From the NCBI GenBank assembly GCA_014529385.2, contig CM043966.1, forward strand, positions 87,326,087 to 87,390,086: 64,000 nt of DNA, read 5' to 3'. The notes under the pieces are model-generated. The model did no database searches and had not been told where the DNA came from. It saw only the letters and a list, made by a program, of their open reading frames with translations. Positions 22,781 through 32,139 of this stretch are shown in pieces (positions within the stretch are counted from its first letter, which is position 1; each line of letters begins with the position of its first letter). Origin of the DNA: Adiantum capillus-veneris. Taxonomy: Eukaryota; Streptophyta; Polypodiopsida; Polypodiales; Pteridaceae. The position numbers were made by a program, and so were the translations under genes.

Positions 22781-23950
22781 TCACACTATCAGTCCATACA
22801 AAGAGTGAATAAATCGTCTAATATATCCACAATGTCCAATGAGAGCCTGACCCCGTTTAATTGTTGTTGGTCTAGGCACTTCAACAATAACATAAATTTT
22901 GTCCATATGGGTCGCTATGTCGTTTTTAGACACTATATGTCCAAGAATTTTTCCTTGTCTGCCCATAAATGTGCACTTTTCAGGATTTAAGAAAATCCTA
23001 TGAAGTCTACAGTTTTCAAATACCTTTTTGAGATGTTCAAAATGATCAGCCCGGATGATGAATGTACACATAAATCATCCATATATACTTCCAAGAAATT
23101 CCTAAGATATTGGTTGAAAGCATGGCTCATCAATCTTTGAAAGGTGGCAAGAGCATTAGTTAGCCCAAAAGGCTTAACCCTGTAGGCAAAAATACCCCAT
23201 TTAGTTTCAAAGGCAGTTTTATGCTGATCTTTGGGATCAACCAAAAGTTGATTGTACCTTGAAAATCTGTCTAAAACGTTATAAGCTTATTTTCCTACAA
23301 CTCATTCTAAAACATGCTCGGTGATTGGAAGAGAGTAATTATCTCTAAGGGTGGCTACATTCAATTTTTTGAGATTGACACGCACTCTCAATTTTCCATT
23401 TTTCTTGGGTACCACCACAATTAGAGACACCCAATCTGTGTGTCCAATTTCATATATGAATTTGGCTTCCTTGAGATTCTCTATCTCTTCTTGGATATTT
23501 TTGGAAAATGTTTCATTATAAGTATATAGCCTTTGTCTACTTGGTTTTTCATCATCTCTCATAGGTATGGTATGTTGACAAATATCTGGATCAACGCCCT
23601 TGAGATCTTTATAAGACCAAGCAAAGATATCTATGTATTCTTTCAGTAAGCTAAGAAAAATCTCTTCTTCTTCTTCAGTCAAGTCATTTGCAATGTAGGC
23701 AGGTCTGGGCTCTTCTCCTGGTTTGGCTAGATCTATTTTCTTTGCATTTTCAGGTCCTTCATATGACACCCTGTTTTCTTAGTTCCCTTACAGATTGTTC
23801 AACCATGATCTTTTGGTCTTGGAGGGTATATTTATTGTAATGGGATAGAACACTCATTACATCTTTACTTTCTTCCTTAGTTGTTTCCATTTCAGGGGTA
23901 TACGCCTCCTTTAGAGTTTTCTTCAACTCGATATTTTTTCTTTCGTTCAA
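22781..23950 (-). pseudogene. reverse transcriptase of Tat-like gypsy element
   Basis: The minus-strand RT is read in three frames. At 23769-23302: an N-terminal linker typical of Tat-lineage elements (EYIDIFAWSYKDLKGVDP) and VVVPKKNGKLRVRVNLKKLN. At 23244-22987: EDQHKTAFETKWG-like sequence beginning with DPKDQ, FAYRVKPFGLTNALATFQRL, and the catalytic box VYMDDLCVHS with YMDD intact. At 23071-22781: the thumb region (LHRIFLNPEKCTFMGRQG). A stretch of the palm around 23245-23301 is disrupted. The leading frame (23950-23759) is the acidic segment before RT. No protease motif precedes it. Confidence 0.85.
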
Positions 23951-24700
23951 CTCGTGTCATGCATGATTCATCATCGTAGTGCTTAGGTTTTGATTGAGTT
24001 TCCTTTCTCATTTTTCTTGATGTTTTTGATGTTCCTTGTTTGTTGTTGAAGGATATCTACCAGTGATTTACATAGTCATGTGCATCTATCTGCATCAAAA
24101 ACTGTGTTATGCTAGAAACTAATGGCATAGGTCTAGATTTTAAGTTTTTTGTTTCTCTTTTCCTTCTATACCATTTTTGTCTCCTTGGTTTTTAGTTTGG
24201 AAAGTCAAAAAACTTTTCCTCTCCTCCTCTTAGGTGTAGTCTGTCTCTCACATGTTCTTTTTCTGACCCAGAATCATCAGATGTAGCTGAATGTTCTTCA
24301 AACTCATCAGTAGCATCATAATAGAGGTCTAAAAAGACTTGTTGAGCTTCCAATAATAAGTCCTTGGGTTCCTAGACTTCATATTCAATGTGAATGGTTG
24401 AGATCATTTGTATGGGAACTATGTCATAACCATCCTATTTGCAAAATTGAGTAGGTATAAACGTATTCACACACACATCCATTGTTGCCAAAATTTGAGT
24501 CCACTCAAATGGCTCAAACAAATGCTCTAGAAAGAGTTCAGTTATATATGCTTCATTTGTGAAATCCCTTTCTAAGATACATTCTTATTCTTCTCGTTTT
24601 AAACTCCTGTTTGTTGAGGCTCCACACATCCAAATAGGTGTGTCTTTGTTTAACCAAGACAAAATCTTTGATTCAGTTGAGAAATTGAGTCAAATTCTTG
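23951..24700 (-). pseudogene. coding-like region upstream of RT; no protease motif found
   Basis: In one minus-strand frame, interrupted by stops, I read LFLEHLFEPFEWTQILATMD, EAQQVFLDLYYDATDEFEE, SATSDDSGSEKEHVRDRL and KKKYRVEENSKGGVY. The segment is charged and has no D-[ST]-G retropepsin signature in the stretch before RT, where the protease normally lies. It runs into the AC microsatellite at 24708. I cannot name a domain. Confidence 0.45.
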
Positions 24701-24706
24701 AATGGT

Positions 24707-24707
<1 letters not shown>

Positions 24708-24744
<37 letters not shown>
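24708..24744. repeat. (CA)n microsatellite
   Basis: 37 bases of alternating CA. Confidence 0.97.
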
Positions 24745-24749
<5 letters not shown>

Positions 24750-26829
24750 CACACACAGTACCTCTATTTTCAGAGTCAACAGAGCCAGACATAGCAACAA
24801 TGTAGAGATTTAAAAAAAAAAAGAATCTTATGCTTACACACTAATGTATGTGCAAGCAACCATTCCCACGGTACCCCCCGATTCCGTGCCTCTCTCACAC
24901 CCCATCTCACACACAAATCCCAAGAAAGAGTGAGAGAGTACGAGTGAAAGGGAGTGAGCGTGTGAGTTGAGAGAGCGTGAGAGAGAGAGAGAGATCTTAA
25001 GCGACCTTGATTTTGGTGAGTAAGCCCGAGCATCACCCGACATTGGCCCAATTTTCCTTGGCATTCTCCTTGGCATCGGAGACTCCCGTTTGGCGGAAAA
25101 AGGTACCCTCGACATCAGTTTTTCGCACTGATTTGGTATTTTTCTCGGAATTCCTCCTCTATGGATTCAAGCACTGGCTATTGGCATCAATTTACAACAT
25201 TAATTTAACGGCTCGACTTTAGCATTCTTCTCTGAATTTTGCATTGGCTCATCATCGATTTTGAGCACGAATAGCTCGGCGCATCATTTACGGCACTGAT
25301 CAGGCAGCTATTTGGCTAGCATGCTTCCGTTTGGCGGCCAAAGACGGCATCCACAAATTTTCAACCTCAACACACTAGGAGACCATAAAGCGAGAGCGGC
25401 ATCGGATCTTCTCTAGCCCCATCTGAAGCGGCCTGCCGGCTCTGACGTAGTCTCCACGGCGTTCCGACTTTAACAATTCTCCAATTTTTGGCTTCAACGG
25501 CACATACCGACAGATACAGCTCTGACGGACCATTTTAGAGCAGGTTTTTGCTTCGAGCGCACTTGACTCTTGGCAGATGTTTTCGATTGACGTGTTTAAC
25601 GACCAATGAGGTATTGTTTGCCAAGTTTCCAGCGGTTTTGCTCACAGTTTACACAGTCTTTACAGTACAGCTTATGCGACACATTTAGTGCTCATGTACA
25701 ATTGTAAGGAGCATTATAAAGAGCTTGTTTGCACAATTTGGTGCAGTTTCATGCTATGTATACATTATGTGGATACACTTTGGTCTTGGTATAGCTCTTA
25801 GGTGATAGGGTCATAGGTTTACAAGTGCTTTTAGATAGGTATACGTCCATAGAGCCACTCGGTCAGGAGTGAGCTGTTTTGCCAAGGTTTTGGTAGTGCT
25901 ATGTATGCCATATGTGGATTTTGCTACCGAGACATTGAGTGTCTATTTTCATGCATATTTGGTGAGTTTTTTGAGTTTTTTCTCAATTTTCAGGGGAAAC
26001 TCTGCCAATTTTTTTCCAAATTCTCGCCATGCTTTATGCGTATTCGCAGTTTACTCTCTGAGGGTCTGGTGGTCGAGTTGACTCCCACTCTGGCAGCTAT
26101 CTACAATTTTTTGTCTTGCAATTTGCATTGAGTTTTGAATCATTTTGCAAAGGATATTCTTTTTTTTTTTTTACTGTCTTCTCGCATAAAAGTTTGTAGT
26201 GTTATCCCATCTTGTACAGTGGTCGATATATTCCCACTTTGACAGTGATCAAGTATTTACTCTCACTTTGACAGATTTCTCAGCTTGGACATAGTTTAGT
26301 GTTCTTGTACCCACTCTCGCAGGAGTGTGGATTAGCGTATTCTTGTGTGGCTACAGATAGAAAGTCATAAGTTTCATAGGTTTATTGCAGACAATTTCTC
26401 TTTTGTGATGCGTTTTGAGCTAATTTTCTCTCTACTTGTGTAGATGGTTATGCGATTTACTCTCGGTTAAGCTGTTTGTCCCAGTTTATGCTTGCAGATA
26501 GCAAATTGTGGAGTTGTTTTTATGCATATGTGAGCATCGATTTTGGTTGAGATTGGTCATGATTTCATGATCGTGTAGTGGTCAAGTGATCTACCACTTT
26601 TGTTTCCATTTTCGCGTTCACTTATGGCACCAGATATGTGTGATAGTGAGAGACGACGGTCTTGTTCTTGACGATACGTATGATGTTGGCATTATGGTCA
26701 CACAGGGCACGTTAGGCACCATTGTTTTAGGCGTATGAGACATCAGCGGAGATCTATGCATAGTGCACATGAGGTTTTGACAATGCTAGAGCAGTGGATT
26801 CATATGCCAGTGACAGTGATGTCAAAGTT
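24745..26829. other. unassigned sequence, no gene seen
   Basis: No recognisable protein domain, PBS or LTR end is visible on either strand. Short GA-rich stretches occur at 24930-24995. It may include the lost 5' end of the Tat-like element and the leader of the copia-B fragment. Confidence 0.35.
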
Positions 26830-27270
26830 GCCTTTAGTGTTCCTCCTGATACATGTCTTTGAGCAATGACACTTCTCCACGTTGGTTGCTAGATGAGGAT
26901 GCAGTTTTCAAGGTCACACCACATTGTGACTGTTTTAGCACCTTCTCTAGTGGGAGTTTTGGTTGTCTACACTTGGCTGATGGTTTGGTATTTGACATAG
27001 AGGGTACATGAGACGTTTGTTTGTCTTTTTTCCCAATGGTGCATCATACACACTATGGAATGTGCACTATGTTCCTCAATTGAGACAGAACTTTATCTCA
27101 GTGAGACACTTAGCAGACTTTGGTTGTCAAATACTTCTTAGAGAGCAGTCTTTCCAGATGCATTGTGGTTCATTAGTGATTGCCAGAGGATCTCGTAGTG
27201 GCATGGTATATCCTATGCATGTGTCTGAGGTTCGAGATGGTGTAGTTTCAATTTTGTTGCTAGCATGATT
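26830..27270 (+). pseudogene. copia-B protease / GAG-pre-integrase fragment
   Basis: Plus-strand fragments of a Ty1/copia pol. Near 26880-26990: WLLDEDAVFKVTPHCDCF, where the usual D-S-G of the protease reads D-E-D, then SGSFGCLHLADGLVFDIEG. A frame change at 27000 leads to MRRLFVFFPNGASYTLWNV and YVPQLRQNFISVRHLADFGC. It continues to SLVIARGSRSGMVYPMHV, the region before the GAG-pre-integrase zinc motif. Flanking pol is missing. The relic at 54130-54460 is from the same family (shared CFSTF…SG…GC and MVH/LMH pattern). Confidence 0.65.
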
Positions 27271-27953
27271 TGAGAGAGAGACGAGACATGTTTCCTTCGC
27301 AAGTGAGCTCCACCATGCTCACAAGACAAAGCATTTAGCTGTGTAGGACATGTCAGTAGACTCTGTAGAGAGAGAGGTAGAGCAACAATGCTCTAGTGAG
27401 ACACAACAAGTGTTGTTAGAGTTTGTGTAGGTAGAGGTAAAGAAACAGAGATGGAAAATAGGGAGTTCTTTGATATGCTCATGTTAGAGGCTGATGAGTT
27501 GGTACCAAGATGCACAGTTTGGCCATCCTAGTGTCGGCAGTGACACATACATACGTGATGAGTAGTCTTGATGATGCAATACATGCAGATAGCACAGGAG
27601 AGTCTAGTACAAACATGGTTGTGCAAATTTTGTCAGTATTCGAGTGTCTCATGTATGACCTACTTGTGTCGAGGCTTGACCTAGCAGTTATAGTGGGAGA
27701 ATTTGCAGTAGAGATAGTCCGTCGTACGGTGCTCCACATAGTATCATGACCTCTTACTATGCTAGTTGAGTGGTGGTGTTTGCAACAATGGCTCAAGGAA
27801 CTAGCATCACATGAATCTTTTACGGTGGCAGAAAGCTCTTCTCAAGCAATGTGGCTCCCACTACACCAAGAACCATTATGCTAACATGGGAGATCCCTAG
27901 TAGGACAATACAACAGCTTTCCATCAGCAACACGCCCTTTCTAACATGAGGAT
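27271..27953. other. unassigned sequence, no gene seen
   Basis: No recognisable domain on either strand. It lies between the copia-B fragment and the gypsy-D relic. Confidence 0.35.
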
Positions 27954-28259
27954 GTGCCTTCCTCAGCACTCATATGTACAACAAATCTTATGAAGCTCAC
28001 TTCTGATAATTCAAAAGAAGAAGTTTCCTTTTGTTACTCTTTATGTCATTTCCTTTCAAATGTTGATTTTGATGACAATTCCTCAATGCAGCATACTTCT
28101 CTCTCTTGTCTCCCAACAATGGCTACTACTATGTCTTCTCAACAAGAAACTGTTGCTAGTCAATTAAAAAATTTGTTAATGAAATTTCAAGATGTTTTTC
28201 CCAATGATTTACCACGAAGATTAATGTCGACATGATCTGTGCAACATGGCATAGACGTG
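27954..28259 (+). pseudogene. gypsy-D pol relic, part upstream of the insertion
   Basis: A plus-strand frame ending in the protease-RT linker of a Ty3/gypsy element: LKNLLMKFQDVFPNDLPRRL, then a stop and VQHGIDV. The 9.35-kb element at 28260 interrupts it. The reading resumes at 37614 with the expected next residues of the RT N-terminus. The five bases ACGTG at 28255-28259 are the left copy of the target duplication. Confidence 0.75.
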
Positions 28260-28833
28260 TGTTAACCCTCACGGCATACGGACACCCATCACCTACGATG
28301 GACGCGTATTATGTATTTGGTAGAGTCAGGTACCGGGCTTGTCGGACCAATAGGGAAAGGTAGAGTGATCGCCGATGAGAGGCGCACTTTAACTTGGACA
28401 TTCAAGGGATTAGTTGGTTAAGCATGGGCGCCCAAGTGTGAATGGGGTGAGCTCCTATAAAAGCCAACTAAACCTAATTTTTACTCATTCTCTCATTTGT
28501 GCAATTGAAGAGTGCTCTTGCTCCATCTCCATCTTCTTCTTCTTCACCTCCTTGTGTGTGTGTGTGTGAGAGAGAGAGAGAGGGAGAGTGTGTGTGCGAT
28601 CGAGCATTACGAAGGCACGACGGCGGCGAAGCGGTTGAGCGCGGCACGTCTGCAGCTTCTTCTTCATCGCGGCGAGGAATCCACCACGAAGGCGAGCGTA
28701 GAGCGGTGAGTGACACACCCTTTGTTTTCTTGAGCTTGCTAGTTTAGGCTTGTTGTGTGCTTGGAGCCGTTTGTGGCTCGCATACGGTGTATTGGCAAGT
28801 CCCTTGCTTCGACAGTGCGGCAAGGAGCGCACA
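28260..28833 (+). repeat. 5' LTR of the non-autonomous element
   Basis: Starts TGTTAACCCTCACGG and ends GGAGCGCACA. Contains the TATA box at 28456-28462 and a (TG)8(AG)n tract near 28553-28585. Matches the 3' LTR base for base apart from one TG unit. Confidence 0.95.
28456..28462 (+). promoter_or_regulatory. TATA box of the LTR promoter
   Basis: TATAAAA in the context CTCCTATAAAAGCC. The transcript start is expected about 30 bases downstream, near 28490, which sets U3 and R. The same box recurs in the 3' LTR near 37235. Confidence 0.75.
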
Positions 28834-28837
28834 TTTT

Positions 28838-28855
28838 TGGCGCCGTTGCCGGGGA
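28838..28855 (+). promoter_or_regulatory. primer-binding site, tRNA-Asp type
   Basis: TGGCGCCGTTGCCGGGGA lies 4 bases after the LTR. It is the complement of the 3' end of plant tRNA-Asp(GUC) plus CCA (from general knowledge of that tRNA). It differs from the initiator-Met sites of the other elements in this window. Confidence 0.85.
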
Positions 28856-29808
28856 TATGCCCTACACTAAGCTCGGTTAGCACTTTACGCTTCCTTGTGG
28901 TGCAATTTCTATCATAGGAAAGGCAGGGAAGGAGTGTGTGGAAGATTTCTGTTTTTGCGTTTTCTGCAATTGCTGTCAAGTTTCAATTTCTGCTATTGTC
29001 TGCGTTTTTTCAATTTCTGCAATTTCTGCATTTTCAAGTTCGGCGTTTTCAATTTCTGCAATTTTCTGCATTTCTGTCAATTTGTTGTAATTTCTGCGTT
29101 TTTTCTGCATTTTCTGTCAATTTCTGCAATTTCTGCGTTTTTTTCAATTTCTGCGTTTTTCTGCATCAAAAAGAAAAAATTTTTAAAAAAAAATTTTTTG
29201 AAAAAAAAAAGTTTTTTGAGGAAAAAAAAAATTTTTTTGGAAAAAAAAAATAATTTTTAAAAGGAAAAAATTCGGAAATTAAAAACGCGAGCGAGCGGGC
29301 GGCGAAATTTTTTCGAAAATAAAAAACGTGTCTCTTAAAACGGACGGGTTGGTTTGTATAAAAGGTAGATCGGGATCGGGATCATTTTCCCAAGCCCAAG
29401 CCCAAGCCCAAGCCCAAGCCCAGGCCCAGGCCTCAGTCCTACGATATATACTAGACTCACTCTTATATATATACCCTACTCCCTCAAGAGAGAATGAGAG
29501 CATGTGGGACAAGTCCTCCACTCTCCTCCTTTCTCTTCCCACTTGCACCCTTAGACTTTCTAGTTTGGGCCTAGTTCCCTACTGGAAATTGACAGTTTTA
29601 GGGATTTCGAGGGCATAGAGTGACCAAACGGAGGGCTGTAAAGCACGGCACGACCCTCTGACTGATACGCTCGTTTTGAGCTATCACACGGCCCATTCCA
29701 CGACACGCTCTAAAAAATCTAGCAAAAAAAACAAACAAAAAACACGCTAAAAACTAGTCACAAGGCCTCCTAGAGCAGCTTTTTGACACCTTAGGGTATC
29801 AAAAGCAC
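28856..29808 (+). other. untranslated leader with low-complexity blocks
   Basis: Three unusual blocks in order: a T-rich tract built from many TTTCTGC-like units (28940-29165), alternating runs of A and T able to pair with each other (29166-29275), and a CCCAAG hexamer array (29389-29432). A second TATAAAAG occurs at 29357. No conserved protein is read here. Such leaders usually hold dimerisation and packaging signals, but that is inference. Confidence 0.6.
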
Positions 29809-32139
29809 ATGCACTTACGCTCTGGGCGGGTGCTAGAACACGAGCATATTGAGGGTGCCTCTGTTCATACGGACACCCATTACCCATCCACGATAAGCTC
29901 TAGACCCTCAGCGGGGACACAAGGTAGCACCACCCAAGACCCTAAAATAGCCGCTAGTGATTCCTCCTCCGACTCAGAAATCATGGAAGCATACCCTACC
30001 CAAAACACTGAGAGAGAAGGCCATGCACCTCCCGAAGCTCCACAGCCTAGTACTAGTATGTTTAGCCGTTTCATGGAAACATTAGGTAGAGCTACTCGCT
30101 CGGAACCTGATGCAAATGAAGCACACGAAGGGGGTGGGGAAGTGGAATCTCCTTTCACATCGCACGTGGACCCCACACCCCCAAAGAGTGTCCATGTGGA
30201 TATCCTACCAACTTCTTACCAAGAAGGCCCTGTTGAGCTGCCTCCTTCAGAAGTTCCCTCTAGAGTACCGTTGGTGGCAAGTAAAACCACGGGGAGCAAC
30301 ATTGCTTCTACCTCACAAGAAACCGTTAACACGTCGACTCTAGAAGGATTGTTCATTAATGATCATTGGACATACGACCTCCACACTGAGGTGTTGACGG
30401 ATCTACACTCTGGCCACGCCTACCATGTAGGATGGATAGAGATTGTACAATCCACCTCTAGTGCCACGAGCATCGAAGATCAACAGAAAATGATCTGTAA
30501 TGTTATCCATGGCATTATTCAATCAGAAAGGCAAAACCGAGGGGTAAATATACTCTCTAATGGCCCCATGAGATTTCTGGATACGAGCAAGGCTCAACAG
30601 CCTACTCTATCACAAATGGAGACTCCTCTAATGAGCCCCATGGACCCATCTTACGTCATTTCACCTGGGGTCTCTATGCAATCTGAGCCTCCGAGCGAAA
30701 ACTTTAGCTTCCCTAACTTGGCTCAACCCTCTATCAAGGAAAACACAGTGCTCACTCCAGGGATAAGCCTGACAGAGAATGTACCGATGACATCTACGGT
30801 TAGCGCAGTGCCACTACCTAGTGTCGTAGTACCTAATATGGGGCCTCGACCATATGTGCCTCTATCCCCTTATGCACACATGGCCCCCACACCTCCAATT
30901 GTACCACTTGCTTATGCTCCTCGAGTGCCGCTCCCTAGCCCTTATCCGAGTGGACCTATGCCCGGTTATGTTCCATATCCTGCATCATCCACACATATGC
31001 CAAGACCGGTACCCGTTCCTCTCCCACATATGATTCCAAGAGTACCTCCACCGGCCCTGCCTCCTCACATAGGTGACTTGGCAGCGTTTGCTCAAACCAT
31101 AGGTCGATCTATCGCGGAAAATATGCGTCATGCATCTGATAGAGAGCCTAGAAGTAAGGCAGTACAAATTGCCAAACTCACGCAAAAATTCAATGGGGAC
31201 GAAGATGCTAGGAAACACATTGAAGTGTTTGAACAAGTATGTGATTCCTTAGGGGAACGCAACGAACTACATAAGTGCAATGCCTTAAGCTTGACATTAA
31301 GTGGGAAGGCTGGAGATTGGTATAGGACCCTAAGGGTGGACGAGAAAACAATCTACCCTACCCTTCGAAGGTTGTTTCTAAAGGAGTACATACGAGAAGG
31401 TGTGCTTTGGGGTGTAGCATCTCAGCTACAGAAGGCCGAACGTAAGGAAGGAGAGTCAGTAAGGGACTTCATTAGTCGTCTAAAGCACTTAAACTCTCGT
31501 TGCCCTGTAAATGAGCGCTTCAACAATAACCAACTGCTTGATCGATTCATTCGAGGGTTGAGGAATGAAGGAATCTATAATGGACTAGTGATTAGAGGTA
31601 TCACAACCTGGGAAGATGTCACTGCCAATGCAATCCAATTAGAGGACAACTTGATGATAGCAGGCATGAGGGTGTCTACTGACACGAGATCCACTAGCTC
31701 ACAAGCCATTGAGTATGAACCCATGACTGCAAAGCCCATTGCCAATGAGCCAAAGGTATTTGAGACATTCTTGACAGACCTCACCAAGGCAATCCAAGAG
31801 TCTCTTAAGGATAATCGACCCCCTCAAAATAGTCACATGTATCCAAGAAGGGAGCAACAATGGTGTTCCATTTGCTTAGGTCCACATAGCACTAGTGAGT
31901 GCCCTACGTTTAGAGTAAAATTTAATGGAACTTGCAACGCATGTGGTAGGTATGGTCACCAAGCTAAGGATTGTTTAATGATCAAACGTATGATGGCAAA
32001 TAGACCACCTGTAGCCTGGACGGATGCGCCTCGAGCTCCTGTATTGATGCCTACTCCACCGTTGAGCAACTACCGCAACACATGGTCCCTAGATCTCAAA
32101 ATGTTGTACAAGCTACACCGCTACCACCTCCTGTGCTAG
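29809..32139 (+). CDS. gag: Gag polyprotein (ORF1) of the non-autonomous element
   Basis: 776 codons, intact. It starts MHLRSGRVLEHEH, a start commonly seen in plant gypsy Gag proteins. Residues 20-200 are Ser/Thr/Pro/Glu-rich. Residues 270-440 are strongly Pro-rich (repeated PLP, PYP, VPL). The Gag core spans about 450-615: VQIAKLTQKFNGDEDARK, LSLTLSGKAGDWYRTLRV near 500, DFISRLKHLNSRCP and LLDRFIRGLRN. Two zinc knuckles follow: CSICLGPHSTSEC at 686 (short spacing C-X2-C-X3-H-X4-C) and CNACGRYGHQAKDC at 709 (canonical). The last 25 or so residues look unlike the rest, because the biologically sensible reading moves to the -1 frame near codon 750. It should form the particle and bind element RNA in the cytoplasm. 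It overlaps ORF2. Confidence 0.9.
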   Translation: MHLRSGRVLEHEHIEGASVHTDTHYPSTISSRPSAGTQGSTTQDPKIAASDSSSDSEIMEAYPTQNTEREGHAPPEAPQPSTSMFSRFMETLGRATRSEPDANEAHEGGGEVESPFTSHVDPTPPKSVHVDILPTSYQEGPVELPPSEVPSRVPLVASKTTGSNIASTSQETVNTSTLEGLFINDHWTYDLHTEVLTDLHSGHAYHVGWIEIVQSTSSATSIEDQQKMICNVIHGIIQSERQNRGVNILSNGPMRFLDTSKAQQPTLSQMETPLMSPMDPSYVISPGVSMQSEPPSENFSFPNLAQPSIKENTVLTPGISLTENVPMTSTVSAVPLPSVVVPNMGPRPYVPLSPYAHMAPTPPIVPLAYAPRVPLPSPYPSGPMPGYVPYPASSTHMPRPVPVPLPHMIPRVPPPALPPHIGDLAAFAQTIGRSIAENMRHASDREPRSKAVQIAKLTQKFNGDEDARKHIEVFEQVCDSLGERNELHKCNALSLTLSGKAGDWYRTLRVDEKTIYPTLRRLFLKEYIREGVLWGVASQLQKAERKEGESVRDFISRLKHLNSRCPVNERFNNNQLLDRFIRGLRNEGIYNGLVIRGITTWEDVTANAIQLEDNLMIAGMRVSTDTRSTSSQAIEYEPMTAKPIANEPKVFETFLTDLTKAIQESLKDNRPPQNSHMYPRREQQWCSICLGPHSTSECPTFRVKFNGTCNACGRYGHQAKDCLMIKRMMANRPPVAWTDAPRAPVLMPTPPLSNYRNTWSLDLKMLYKLHRYHLLC

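Noticed and set aside
28485-28979. Minus-strand frame in the LTR of the non-autonomous element, with a near copy at 37322-37726
   Set aside because: The similarity is due to LTR identity. The frame is antisense to the LTR promoter and leader and has no domain.
29866-29880. CATACGGACACCCAT shared by the LTR (28275-28289) and ORF1
   Set aside because: A 15-base match is expected about once or twice by chance in a window this size, and the flanks do not match.
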